Positions 1-13,400 of a stretch of 64,000 bases of DNA are shown in pieces (the stretch's first letter is position 1; each line of letters starts with the position of its first letter). The notes below the pieces were generated by a model, which saw only the letters and a list, made by a program, of their open reading frames with translations, did no database searches and had not been told where the DNA came from. This stretch comes from Phoronis australis (taxonomy: Eukaryota > Phoronida > Phoronidae), in the NCBI GenBank assembly GCA_002633005.1, contig NMRA01000014.1, forward strand, positions 1,152,838 to 1,216,837. The letters run 5' to 3'. The translations under genes were made by a program, and so were the position numbers.

Positions 1-84
1 CTTACACTCAATCACAAACATTTTAAGTCTGGTCTGCATGCCACCTGTTGGCCACATAAACGTGACCAAATGAACATAAGTCTG

Positions 85-146
85 AAAAGATTTCTGCCCA
101 GGACTTGAACACCGGACCTTCTGCAAACCGTGCAGATGCCAGTTCA
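85..146 (-). repeat. tRNA-like SINE head remnant
   Basis: On the minus strand the segment has a Pol III B-box-like GTGTTCAAGTCC (113 to 102). Before it lies an anticodon-arm-like stem, TCTGC and GCAGA around a seven-base loop. The remaining arms are degenerate, so this is not a working tRNA. It most likely is the 3' half of a tRNA-derived SINE head; similar tRNA-like heads occur elsewhere in the window. Confidence 0.4.
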
Positions 147-2392
147 AGATTTACATATTTATATACTTCCACTCAATATAAAACTGTTCTTCAAATATGA
201 CGTAAATAGAATGACATTTCTTCAGAATAAAATTGCTCATGTTCTATGCAGAACACTAAGAGAGCAATTCCACAGTATTTTGTGGGTAACAGTGGATACA
301 AATAAACAGAGTGCTCATAAGTTTCATATTAACAAACTTAGAAACTTGAAACTCCTGTTTAACTCTTGTTAACTGTGAAAAGTTTGAAGAAGACTCAGAA
401 AAAAACAATATATGCCCCTTTTATAAGGTGTGATGGGGGAATTAATAAAATTACAAATTTTGAGCAGCATATTGAAGAATTTTATTATTTAAAGTTCTTA
501 ACAAAACAAAGAGATTAACCTAAATGCTAGTACCGTATAACATTGATGCCAAAAATTACATACTTTACATCTAGAAAAACTGACCCCACAGAGTGTAACG
601 GAAGAGATATAATCGAAGGTAATTTTTTATCGTTATTGACAAATTTGGACATTTTACTGATCAAAACTAATTTCCAATGTTTTCCACAAGTGGTAACATA
701 CTGGGAGCCATAACTTCATTGCCAAATGAGTTTAAATGGTTACAAATATTCCAGTTTTGAAATTAAAACGATAAAACATGGTTCCCCCTTTGTGTTAAGG
801 TGTAGAAACATGAGCCTTCAAGGAATATGAACAATTGGAAACTGTACATGTGTTAAGTTCTGTAAATGTGTTTTAGGATTAAACACTTCATGTCCTAACT
901 CAGCAGTTACGGAGGAATTTGGACGACACCCTTTGTACACTACATATTTTGTATTCTGCATAAAATTCTGGTTCAAAATACTTGGGATGCCCAGTCATTG
1001 TGGGGCAGCATATGATAGGCTTTAGAAATTTGATTTCAACAGCAGATCTTCTCCGCATATGCCTTTTGAGATGTGTGGAAACAAAGCGTAGGGCCCTCTT
1101 GGAAAGCAGTGCTGTCACTGAAGAGGCCACCATCATTTTAAGTATCACAATAAAAAAAAATAAAAAAGAAGTATTTTCCTAGTGTGTCAGCGAATAGCAA
1201 TTTGATATGGAATGTAACTTAAAACTATCTTCCTATGTGAGATTTATTTACTTCTAAAACCTGTTCACTATGCTCATATCAGGCGTCACAATTTACAGTC
1301 TACTTTGTAGCGCACCAGACAATCTATTATATTGTATTTGTTACACTTGAGTAAGTGGTAGTCAGTCAGCAAGCTGTACGAAGACTAACCTTTCAATACA
1401 GCTAAGAACCGCTGTGTGTTATCCTCACATGGACCTCGAGATTTCACACCACCCAAGTAGTTTTGCTAATCGAACTGTTGTGAAACTTATATCAACAAGT
1501 AAAGCTAAGGACCGATGGGGTTGCATGTAAATTCTGGAGGTCAAGCGACAACTCACCACTTATGTGTGAATAACAATTTTACTACTAAATGCCATTTTAG
1601 CACATTGAAGAAAAGACTGTCATCGACTTGAAATCGGTTATGCTCGTGACACAGGCATGAGCCATTTGTTATTTTTTGTGACATCTTTTGAGAGATGATG
1701 ACAGCTTTGCTGAAGAAATTTTTGTTTATAAATTTGGTTTACATGTGTTAAAACACTAAAAACTTACAACAAAGTAGAACCAATTCCAATAATTTTTAAG
1801 ACATGCACTCTGAACTCGTGGAAGAAGAACAGTTGATTGAAGAATTGGCAAAAGATGACCATTAAATGACACTCTATTCCATGGCACTGAAATCCAACAC
1901 ATAAGATCACTCCACAACTTTAACAGCAGAACATTAGCAGAACAGAACATCTTAGCACCAGCAACTAATTTAGTTTATTCAAAAGAAGAGTATAGTTTTT
2001 AGTGACATGGATTTTGTGTCAGATTTTAGTTGGCAAGATTTTTAACCACATCGGTGCAAAGATGTGTAAGCATTTACATAGCTTTGTACCATGGCAAGGC
2101 CAATTGTCATGTCTTTATATTCAAATAAATCTCATATACAAGAACAAAACTTTACAGAGGACAGAGATCTATTTTCTGCACATGCTTAAAAACTTCCTTC
2201 TCAAGAAATTTAATTAAAGTTAAACGAGGAAGTGTGTCTGACAACAACTGCTGTCTGAATAGGGAATTTCAGATGTTGTTAAAACAAAACTAAGCAACAA
2301 ATATGACACTGTCTAATTCTACATTACTTGCTTAGGTAAAGCACTACAAAAATTTTCCAAAATGTAACGTGGAAAAGATCGCAGCACTGAGT

Positions 2393-2455
2393 AAATCATC
2401 ATGGGTGCAGACATTATTATCTAACCCGCAAATCATCATGGCTGCGAACATTACT
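2393..2455. repeat. Short direct repeat, two 26-base copies
   Basis: Two copies beginning AAATCATCATGG and differing at a few positions start at 2393 and 2430, a period of 37 bases. No gene overlaps them. Confidence 0.6.
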
Positions 2456-5400
2456 TCCGAGTTCGGGAATGTACTAATTTACACATTCTCTTGAATTCGA
2501 TAACAGGAATTTGATTATGTAGAAACGTTCATGCGAAGCATCATTGTCCACTCCAAAACTCCCCTATACTTGTCAACAATTCGGGTCAAGTAGAACCGAA
2601 AAAAGTTCTTACCTTTAGTGGCAGGTCCCGGTCAAAACTATCAACCCAGAGGGCGTGGTGAACCGGAAAAGGAAGAAGAGAGTATATAGTAAACAAATGC
2701 AGATTTCGAATTTTGGTTGGGATGATCCACCACTAGCTGTTAAGTGGTAATTACGCTTTTTTCTATTCGATTTGTTTCTTAGATGGCATCTTTCACACGC
2801 TTAACCTTGTCTTTTTGGGTCTAGTGATTGGTGTAGGTGCAAACTGCAATGAAATGTCTTCGCAATTTTAAATAGCTCCCTCGCTGGTTCCGTGCGTGTC
2901 CGCTAGGGGGGAAGGTACACGCAGGTATAATCAATGAGATAAATACAAATCTTTGGGTATTATTAAATTTTCCTCGGAAATTTTTTTACACAGGCTGGTC
3001 GAATTGTCAACAGGTAGCGCCTCATACGTAGACAAACCGGCATGACTGATAGAGAAAGTGTAAATGTGGATATAATGGTCTGTTGTACAGACAAATCGGT
3101 GCTGATTGGAATACAATGTTCAAGAAATGTGAATCGGAAAGTTGTGGTTGTGTCTTTTCTGTGTGCATTTTTGTACTGTCGCTAACTTTTGTTTACGTTG
3201 CTGTCCTATATTCACACAGTATGAATAACACACCGGTCAGATCTGTGTGCATTGTATGCGGCTATTAAATATTACTGCAGAAACGAAATATTTGCTGTCA
3301 CGCCATTTGCATGACAAGGCTGAAAATCCTTTACATACTGCGATTTTCTTTCTTTGCTGTAAAACTAACCAATGACCGCCGAGGTTACATCAACCAGTGA
3401 TAAAACGTGTGCTACAATGATACCTGTCCTCTTCCCCTCAGCGGAACGCAGGAAGCCATCGAGTATAGTTCATTGGTCAGACACGGCCCCGGCCCCTATT
3501 GCCCCTACATTAAATTTGTTGTTTTGGTAATTTATTTTTATCGGGTGTATGCTTCTCGACCCTACTTGAGATCGCTTCGTTCCCCTACTCCGACGGATTC
3601 TGACAAGTATAGGCTCAACTTGTATTTGTATGAATGGGCCAATTAATTAACAGCCGCCATCAATATCGAAATATATCATCGATTTTGTCAGTTTACACAT
3701 TATTTGTGTTTTGATAACTATGGAATGTTTTTTGTCAGTTTGACGCCTTTAGATCTGTCGTGCTTCCTCTATATATCACATTTTCTGGTCGTCAAGTTTG
3801 TCTCCTTTTCCACGGGCTTCTCGGCTATTATTATCAAAAGGGGTTACTCAGAAAATTAATGCATACCCCGTAACCTGAGTTGTCGGTTCACAACAGCTTT
3901 CGAAGCACAGAGGAAACATCATGAGCAGCAGATTGTCTGACTGACTCTTAATCATCATATCAGGAAGCTATTGGCTTATAGAGAATCCTATCCAGCTACT
4001 CTCAAGTCCAAGGTGTCTCGTAAGGGAGACTGAGTTTTACGTCCAGTAGGTAAAATTCAAACTTGAATACCCTGCCATCTTCAAAATAAACCATCCACTG
4101 CTCTAGCTTCAGCTGATGTTATCTTTCTCTAGAGATTAACTTAGGTACCCGAGCGCGAAATTACCGCCATCAACATGGTTGTATACACTAGGGGCGATAA
4201 TAGTATTTTTTAATTTTCATTTTAAAATTTTCAAATGGCGTATGAATAGTTTGTGAAACGCGCACGCGGTTAGGTTTTTGAATCTTGAAAATCGGACAAG
4301 GATGCGACTTTTATAAGCTAAAGCTAGAGCGTAGACATGGCCAGTATTCTGCTTCATTAATTGTAATGGCGTGTTACATAAAGGACCAATTACCAAGGGT
4401 CATCAACCAGCAGTTGAAAATTGAGGCTCCAAGAGTCATCGTACAATACTGGGCATGATGGACTACTGGGCATTTTTTATTCAAGTCAAATCTGTTAGCT
4501 GACAATTTAGAGGCAACTTTATACACATGTGATTCGTTCAATAATAACAATTCTTTCAATCGTCTTAGAATGCATGTGAAGGATACTCCCAAACTATTCA
4601 CTATTTGCGAGTTTGGTTAGTTTTTTGATACGATCGAGGAGTAAGGGTCCTGATTACTCATGAAGAAATCACGGGCCGAATGGAGTTGCTGTTCCTAACT
4701 TGTCACGACGGCCTCTTGTGTGTGGATGAGACAACTTCGTCATTCAGGACGACTGTGGTGACGAGTGTGGAGGTGACCAGACTAGTAGCCTACAAGCAGA
4801 CTAGACTAGACTACTCCTATCTATTCTAGCTCCTTATTGGTTATCGAAATGACACCGAGTAATTTAGCAACGAAGGTTGACCCTCCCAACAAGGACACAG
4901 ATTGGTCCGCCGCACTTGTCATGATAATACTCTGTACATATAATTCCATGTTGATGTCCGCTGGGCAACGCTAACACATAATCTCACAATTGTGCTGGTG
5001 TAAGGAACCATATGTAGTTCCTAGGCCGGTGTTACTACTAGTAAATACACAAACTATCAGCCTAATCAATTCACGTGACTCTTCAAAAATGGAACTGAGT
5101 CGGTACACCAACTTGCGTACACGAAACCGCATGCGCACAAGAGGCTAGAACGAAACTAGAAGATCACGGACTCATCAACAGGCTTCGAGTATATGTATGT
5201 CGACAGACACGATAAGTGATAAACGCGCAGTTTTACAGTCAACCACTACTCAACCACTTCGTACTTGTCTTCTTGTGATGCAAAATGATAACACGTAAAA
5301 AATTTCGCGCGCATTTTTATGACTAGTGTTACTTAGTTACTGTTAACCACAAATTTAAGTAGAAAAGGATATCGTCCGATGTCTGGGTTCCATCGAACAG

Positions 5401-6886
5401 TGATTCTTCAGAGCAAGTGCTGTTATCTCACTTTCACTTCTTTCCTTGCTCTGTAAGGTGACGTGATTCCCTAGAAGCTGCTTCTTCAGTTGAATTCCTC
5501 TTTGACGCGACACTACGTCCGTAGCCAGGTAAGCTACAGTCTCCTCTTTTCTCGATGCTTGGGATTTGACCAAGTTTTAAAAATACATATAAAAGTATGT
5601 ATGGTGAGTGTCCATGCCCACAACTATATTTGCGCTAGTCTGATTATCTCACTTTGTTGTCTACCTCGCAAAGTAGAGTGAAATAATAGACCATAACGTG
5701 TTTTATTTCATTGTTACATAATCGGAGGAACAACGTCCCACTTAGAGTTAACACTTTCAGAGTTCTGAAAATGTTCCCATCCCTGAGTTCCAGCACCTGA
5801 GCTCTCTCAGGAGACTTCGGTCTCGCTCAGCCTGAGCTCTTTCTCAGTCCGTGTGTTGCCACGTTGGGGCACCACACGAGTCTGGTTGTGAGAGAAATTA
5901 TGTACTTACAGACGAGGCCGGACAGTGGTGGCAGCTGAAAGCTGAGCACTAAGCAAAGCTACGTTCAGCTACAACTGTTTGCCACACTAGATGCTAAATC
6001 CCAACTTGTGGTCAAATCATCAACACAGTAATGAACTAGCTCACTTCAACGTTTTGCGGCATCAAATTTACATCGATGAGCCTGCAAGTAGTAGTCTAGT
6101 AAAACCTCTTTTTTCTCCACAACACCAACTTTAGATTTACACCTCAAACCATTATGACATTGGTCTCAAATTTTACATTAGTCGAAATAGATGTGTTTTT
6201 GGAAGAACTATTGTCTTTTGTCCTTTAACTTTTGACCAAAAATCAGTTTATAGGTAGCTTAGCTTGTTTCAAGAAAACTGGCTGACAGAAAATTTGCCTA
6301 CAACCGTCGAAGTCAGAAGGCACAAATCCGACAAAACGTTTCGAGAGATGCAAAAGTAAACGATCAACTTTTGTCTATTGCAACCAAATTTCTGACTTTT
6401 GCCCAAACCGAAACCCAATGTCTTTTCGAGAAACAGGCCCGGGGATTGGAAATTAGACTGTTTGAGACTTAGTGGAGCAAGGTCTCGAGCCACAACGAGA
6501 TGTCACTCCAAGACCAAAATGCTTTTCATCTGAGTGAGCAACAAATTTAGACTGGTTTCATAGCGGTATGTGATGTAAATCAAAAGTTAGTTTCTTCGAC
6601 GGAACGTCAGTTTTTACCCGCGTTAAGTGATTCGCAACAGTGATATCCGTTTCTGTTGGTCGTGGCCCTCAGTGAGCCCATGACTTGGCGACTTAATTTA
6701 AGTTAATGCTCTTCCTTTTTCGCTAGTCCTCAGATGTTTGGAGCAACGCCTCTGTGCGACGTAATGCGCTTTTTAGTGCAACCTGCCTCCCATCACAAAA
6801 AGCACCTTATGATTTAGACCACTAAACATTTTCTTCTACAGTATTTAGCTGCCAAAAACGAATTAAAATAAATTAATTGTCATTCA

Positions 6887-7015
6887 GCTCACAAAATCGG
6901 TCTCGTAATATTCCTTACCGTGTCGGAGCTCGATTTCTGTTTTCAACGAGACCATCGAAGTCATCAAGAAAATGCTTTGGAGTTTATTGCGGTAGTCTGC
7001 AACAGCAAAACGCGA
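6887..7015 (+). repeat. Dispersed repeat, copy A
   Basis: This stretch, starting GCTCACAAAATCGGTCTC, is clearly related to 33251-33400. Both share the order AATCGGTCTC, ATTCCTTACC, an ATCGAA..ATC segment, AAGAAAATGC and AGTTTATTG. The similarity is patchy, as in an old interspersed element. No coding capacity or terminal repeats are visible. A nearby piece at about 6159 (ATTGGTCTCAAA) also resembles 33873. Confidence 0.5.
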
Positions 7016-9331
7016 ATAAAAATAAGATGTCAATTTGGTTATGTGTTTTCTCAACAGATGTCTCTTTTCACTGCATGTGAACAGTTAAACCAGATGATTA
7101 TCAATCTGTATTATTTATGAAAGCTGCATAACAGAACATTTTTATCATAAGTAGTTTTATCAGCAGCTGATTTTTATTTCCATTTTTAAATTTCGTCTCT
7201 GGGAATAGATTGCAATAAAATGGTTATGATAGGATTTTCACTGACAGACCTACCTGTAACAGCCGTGGTTCGGACACACAATCTATCAGTGTCATATATT
7301 CCATGAAAAGATTGAAAATTCGTAAACTGTTTTGTGGAAGGATCCAGAATTTTATTATATAATAAGAGTCGCAAATTACACATCTAAACTACACAATATG
7401 TGTCTACATTCAGAAGTACAATCTGGTCGATTAACACATACGGGGCATTGTATTGCTTCAGTTGACAGACTGACCAATATGCCCATGTTAGTGACACGGA
7501 AACTTTTTGGTGTAGGCAAGATTAGAAGGAATTGTTTGTTTTGTGGTTTAGAAACACAACCACTGACTCACCTAAAGCCGGATAGAAGACGGTGGGCCCA
7601 AAATCCGTACAAATAAATTACTTTGGGGCACACGACCCCGAACTCTTTTGGTAACCGTCCCTGTGACCTGTTATGACCTGATTTGATATACATTGCAACT
7701 GAACGGTTTGCGGGTTTAAAAATTAAACTTCCTCTTTAAATTTGTGTTTCTCTTTCTGCATCGTTTGCCACAGCATCATGAAATATTTTTGTGTAGTCCG
7801 CGAGAATAAACAGTAAACATTTTATCCTAAGCACGTTACGTACGGATGATAGATAAATGACCTTTCTCATACGCGGATTTTTTGCATCAATTTGGAGTCG
7901 TGCTTCCTGATTCAATTCTCTTCAGGCTCTTGTTGCCGTTGAATTCCAACAGGATAAGTCGAGGCGAGATTGTCCCCGTTTTAATGCATTATATAATTTC
8001 TACGATTTTGGGATCAATCGCAATGGTCTAGATTTCAACTCTACTGTGATGTGAGAAAAGCCAGAGTCATTGCAAAAAGAAAACATCCAAATTGAATATG
8101 GGATTTTTGAATGTTCTTTTGTTGAAGTCGACAGTTCGGGTCACGTGACTGGTGAATCAGCTGAGTAAACTGTTGGAATGGAAACCCACCGTCATCAATC
8201 ATTACCTGCGATGACGCATAGCCAACAGTGACCCGGTGATAACGCGATTTACCTGATAACGGTCGTCCCGTGTCATCGACAAGGGTTCCGAATTCTCAAG
8301 ACGTTTCGCATAATATGCAGAGCCACAGTTGGCTACTTGAATATCGAGCGCCGGATTAACATTGCAATAGACGTAACATGAAGGAGCATGCATACGAGCA
8401 TCTAAGTGGCTTATCATGAAATTTAAGTGTTAAAAAAATTTGAAGTTTTATAAGTTAAAAAGAAGATATTGTTTTCTTGAAGTTTGGGCTAAATTGTGGC
8501 ACACTGCAACTACGGCCTGCGTAGTTTGTGCTTAATGTATTCAAATAGAACATTAAACGAAACGCAGAGTTTTATTGACAATTTAACTTTTGTTGCAAGA
8601 AATAACCTCTTAGTATGTGTGCTTTGCTGATTAATCAAAGCGGTCAATAACATACATTTATTCACGCAGTTTTCGACGGTGAAACAAAAGACCGCCAGCT
8701 AACAACAACAGTCAGCGGTCTCCAAAGCTATTGAAGATTTTTGGCTTCTTTCAGATACGATTTGGATCACGTGTGTTTCGATTTTCTATAGCGTCTAGTG
8801 ACCACTTGTTTACATAACCATACTTCTTTCAACAGGCAAATTAATTTTATTGATGAGGTCCATGAGTGGCTCAGTCAACGCTGCGGTGAAGTGACAAAAA
8901 GACAACTAATATTTCACTGAATTTATTTAACGTATGTCTGAACAACAATAGCTGAATGAATGACGTTGGTTATGATGAGATGTCAGCGACTATATGATTA
9001 TTACTAATACTTCCAGCCTGACCATCTGTGAACAAAAATAGAGATAAAGTCGTTGACAAATATCACAGTTTCAGAGAGGTTAAATAGTTTTCCTAAAATC
9101 TTATTCCCCATGCATATTAAGTATATGCAAATTTTGTGAGGGAGAATGTTACTGCGCTCCAGTATACATTTCAAATAAGCTGTCAATATTAAAATGATCA
9201 TAAAAATAACAAAAACATAATAACCGACGTTTAGGAACTTTAAGTTAAGGTTTCAACAGAATATATATATCCTTTATATAAACGCTAATTAAAGTGCAAC
9301 CTACTACAAAGTGCTTTTTACTACTAGCTAC

Positions 9332-9352
9332 CTAACTAACTAACTAACTAAC
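9332..9352. repeat. (CTAA)n microsatellite
   Basis: Five consecutive CTAA units in AT-rich DNA beyond the inferred 3' end of the RBM24-like transcript. Confidence 0.9.
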
Positions 9353-9387
9353 AGGGAGTGAGGCTTGTACTTAATTACAGATTATAA

Positions 9388-9404
9388 TTTATTGCTAATT
9401 TATT
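9388..9404 (-). terminator. Tandem polyadenylation signals of the RBM24-like gene
   Basis: Two AATAAA hexamers on the minus strand, at 9404-9399 and 9393-9388, are the first ones found downstream of the stop codon at 10144. They would give a 3' UTR of about 740-770 bases. Cleavage position is inferred, not seen. Confidence 0.45.
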
Positions 9405-10143
9405 AACTAAACTATAGCTGAAGACTACAAGTATGTATATATATGTATATATTTATATTTATAACAAAGAGGACGAGTAGTCGAAATGAGACAATAAATA
9501 CAGGGGAGACAACAAGCCCTGCCGAGTTCCCGTGGCTGGCACTGGACGGGGAACTGGTAAGGGTGTCTGTGACCTTTAAAAAGCACTGAGGTCAATTACA
9601 ATGGTCAACAGTTTATAACAGATACATATAAATAAAAACGCAGTAACAGTTATTGTCCTCTTAAATATTACAATATTTGCCATAATAATAAGATAATTAA
9701 GAACAATATTAATAATAGCAAAAACAGTTACCCATCCCCTTCTCCACCTATACAGGAGTTTAGGTTGAAATAAGTGATTGTCAATGAATTTATGTAAAAT
9801 TAAAAATTGACAGAATGTTAAACCTGCAGCGATGCCTACTAGAAGCGCAACTTAAAAGTAATGTCTGAGTATTGTGCAGACATTTTTGTCGAAATTAATA
9901 TTCTAAAATAAGCGTTATCTACAATAACTAAAACTATAGTAGGCAAGTTTAGCGGGGCTTGGGCTGCGCGTGCCAGCACAGTCTGAACACAAATCTACTC
10001 AGTTTCAGGACAATCCTGTTTTCAGTAAAATAACTTGCATAGAGTCGAGATCTATCTTCCGGCAGACTGCCAAACAATTCACCAAAATGGTGACTGTTTT
10101 TTTTTTTTAATGTTCCTCTTTACGTCTACTTAGGACGGTTCTA
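9405..10143 (-). other. RBM24: Probable 3' UTR of the RBM24-like gene
   Basis: Non-coding sequence between the stop codon and the first AATAAA pair on the same strand. It is AT-rich, with long T- and A-rich runs on either strand. Assignment rests only on position and the polyadenylation hexamers. Confidence 0.45.
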
Positions 10144-10435
10144 TTACAGCCTTTCTTGTATTTGCTGTGGTGCGTACCCCGTAAGTGCTGTCTCGGCAAG
10201 GGCTGGGGCCGGCGGGAACGCGTAACTAGGCTGGATGAGGCCGCTGGCCAGTGCTGCATAGGCAGGGTGATAGCTTTGGTACTGTTCGGCGTACGGCTGG
10301 GCGTAGTCGATAGCGTACTGAGCTGTTGTCGCGCACGTCGATAACGGCGACTGTGGCGAGACGGCCATTAGACTCTGTTGAGCGGTTGGCTGATAGGGCG
10401 ATGGGTAGAGTAAGGTGGATCCCAGAGGTATACAG
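10144..10435 (-). CDS. RBM24: RBM24-like coding exon 4 (C-terminal tail and stop)
   Basis: The acceptor TTTTCCAG is followed by 96 codons and a stop. The peptide is Tyr/Ala/Gln/Pro-rich, with motifs such as [18 protein letters not shown] and the ending [12 protein letters not shown]. The low-complexity composition and the ending fit RBM24/38 tails, which mediate protein contacts rather than RNA binding. Confidence 0.93.
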
Positions 10436-13400
10436 CTGGAAAAGAAAAGGAAGTGTCAGTGACCACGATGTGAATTAGGACTAACTTAGCCAATCTGCAG
10501 CTGTGGACATCATTCATGGCCGGTAATACTTGTGGGCTTTAGAATGCCTCTTCAAATCATCAAAAATACCGACTCGCACCGAATGCTCACAAGCTCGTCA
10601 AACATGTTTGCAGTTAAGCAGATGAAGCGCGTTCGTCCATTTTGGCATAAGAATAACATGATATCGTGACGCAGATGGTGGTAAATATTAATACACGGCC
10701 TAACTGTCTTTGGTAGGCGTTAACTTCAACCCGGTCCAGATGTGTGCAATAAGTAGCAATTACCAGATAACAAAATTGAGTTTGAAGAGCAACCAAAAAT
10801 AATGTCAAAAGCTTGTAATTATCTTATCATAAAACACTGACGTGGGCTCTGCTTTAAATCTGTTTCGCGAAATTTCATGGTTAAGATAAACAGCCAACTT
10901 TTCGTGCATAAAGTGACTAACGCTAAATCCTCAAGTCAAAGAAATGATGACTGGTGAATGCCAAGTTCTCTATTTTAGTACTGTAATGTAACTGCACTTT
11001 AACATTCATTCTGCTTCTACAAATCCAGCACGATACACCACTCACATGCTTGATGTATAAAATACGAAAGCAACCAATAACATCACTGAAGCGTGGATTT
11101 TTATTTGACCAAAATCTTTCGACTTGTGGCGATACTTGCACCTCACTTGACATGCTACAATTGTCACAACATGGACGCACAGTGCGTCAGCTCATTGGAA
11201 ATCACTCACAAGGACTACCCCGCCCCCCGCAACCAAATAGCTTGAAGGTGGAATAAACTGCGTCATGGAGAAGAAAATGACATGAAATCAACTGCGTCAT
11301 GGAGAAAAAAAATTATAATATTTACGTAATGTCATATGTTACGTATATTATGCAGTGGAGAGTTACCATGGCCCTACACTTTTGACAAAGCCGTGCACCC
11401 GGGGAACAGGGGATTATAATTCCATTCTAGGAACCGGTAGATTCCTAGTTCCATTGAAAGAATCATAACCAACACACTGAGGGGCAATCCAGCTGTGTAG
11501 AAAGACTGCATAACACAATACTAATGACTGGTTGAAAAACACACAGTTTATCTATCAACTCGCTAGCTAGCTCCGGGTGCCCTGCACGAGACCAGTTATT
11601 GAGAAAATGTGAGAAACTGAACATACGGTCGGCAAGTCTTGATAGAAAATTATCCACAAACAAAATAAAGTGGAGAAGTATGCCGGTTCATCTCTAAAGT
11701 AGATACGAGTGGCCATAGCACTTTATACGGCTCACAACAGTCGGCGGAGGGCACTTGAGAGCACACAAAGCTTGAGAAGTCAACTAGAAACCTTGCCCTG
11801 ACGAGTGTGTGGCCTGCCGCAACAATAGTCATGGGATATTACACTTGGTATTTACCTGCAGCATTGAATAAAAAAACAGCGCGCAAGTCAAATAAAGTCT
11901 CAATGAAGAAAAAGACTTGGTCCCTGAGAAAACATGCAGGTTGTATAGGCCAATTAATGCGCATTTTGACTGACTGCAACGACGTGCTCGGCTCTTAACG
12001 GCCTTTCATCTTGGTAAATGTTTTAGACGGTCAGACAACAAAATGAGTGTTTATCGACCACTTAGGGGGCGATTTTTCGAAAGTCCAAATCATCACTATT
12101 GTTTAAAGAAATGAAGCTTGAAATCCAGGAAATAATATTTATTCTGTTTACTTCAAATAACTTGAATCGCTTATTTCTGTTGCAAGGGAGTCACAAGTAG
12201 ACATATCCAAACAAAATCATTCAAGCAATAGACTTGGTATAGTAACGTTACAGTGTCTGACACTGAACAGCGGTCCTCGCTTATGACAGAGTAACACTTC
12301 TGACGATACACACTCGCACAGAATGACGAGTGTTACGCAGCAAGCAAAACTATGGAGCCGGCCCGATCGACCTCTTTTCTTTCATTGTGCCCGTCATCTG
12401 CTGGCCAAGCGAGCAGATTCATGGATGACAGTAGAGCATTAATAATGAAGTAAACCTGCGTCTTAGCTTTGCCTGCGTTATCCTGCTGACTTCAACTAGT
12501 GTGAAGCGCAGCAGTGTATTCGTAGACTCTGACTTAACCAATTTCCTCAAACTCGGGGGTAAAGGCTACCAATCTAAATAGTTAGCCGCGAGGTTATCCC
12601 ACGTAATTAACGTTTAAACTGGTCGGAAAATGCAGTGTTGGTAAGTGTTGTCAAAGACGCATGAACTATCGTGACAAAGATATCTAACGGTATTATTTAG
12701 TGCACAACCGGTTATTCATTGTCCTCACCGTTTACGCTGGACCGTGACGGTTTACTATAACCAGCTGTCACGACTGTTATCGGAGACAGAAATTAAAAAG
12801 TTGAACTTTCTAAGAACGAAATAAAGGCTTGTAGCGGGGATGATACAGTCGAGCAAAAATGTCCATGTCACCATAGCGCCCGTCTTAACAGTTTGTAAAT
12901 AGTCAAGAGGCTTCTAACCCTCGGTGCTCATCCTGGCAGCGCGTTGACCAATGACGATCGGTTGCGGTATAAACCTACAGCAGTGTGGCGGTCCGGGAGA
13001 ATGTGCCCGTTGAGATTTAAAACAAACATTGAGCTCTCTAGAGGAGCAATTACATGGACAGAATAACAGCCTTGTTGTGTCGAGAATGAGGATCAATTGA
13101 TTGAGATTGTAGAAATTAGCTGATATTCCTTCTGGAGGTGACGCATCCACTGAACGGCCAAACGTGCGCTCCCGGGCGTACAGTGGGCACAGGCGGCTAC
13201 CAAAGAGTCCGATACTACGACAGTTAACTCCCAGCAAACATGCCGTCAGTAAGAAAAACACGAAATTTAATCCAAACAGCTAAATAGACGCAAGATACTG
13301 TAAATATAGCAAAGGCCAGAAATGTAATTGTCCAAACGATACTCCCTCGCAGGCGAACTTTAGGTTAACATGAGTGCAGAGCAGGCCAGCTAATAATATC

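Larger units (their letters stand above)
1..9387. other. Non-coding flank downstream of the RBM24-like gene
   Basis: No reading frame here resembles a known protein or shows an exon with matched splice sites. The open frames are short (under 100 codons) and scattered over both strands, as expected by chance in AT-rich DNA. The stretch holds a tRNA-like SINE remnant near position 100, a short direct repeat near 2.4 kb, dispersed repeat pieces at 6.1-7.0 kb and AT-rich simple sequence near 9.3-9.5 kb. A lineage-specific or non-coding RNA gene cannot be excluded from sequence alone. Confidence 0.5.

Noticed and set aside
10156-10344. Plus-strand open frame opposite the last RBM24-like exon
   Set aside because: It is the antisense shadow of a GC-rich, Ala/Tyr-rich coding exon on the minus strand.
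12914-13261. 115-codon minus-strand frame inside RBM24-like intron 3, with a hydrophobic start
   Set aside because: No domain, no matching splice sites, and frames of this length are expected by chance in 64 kb on six frames.
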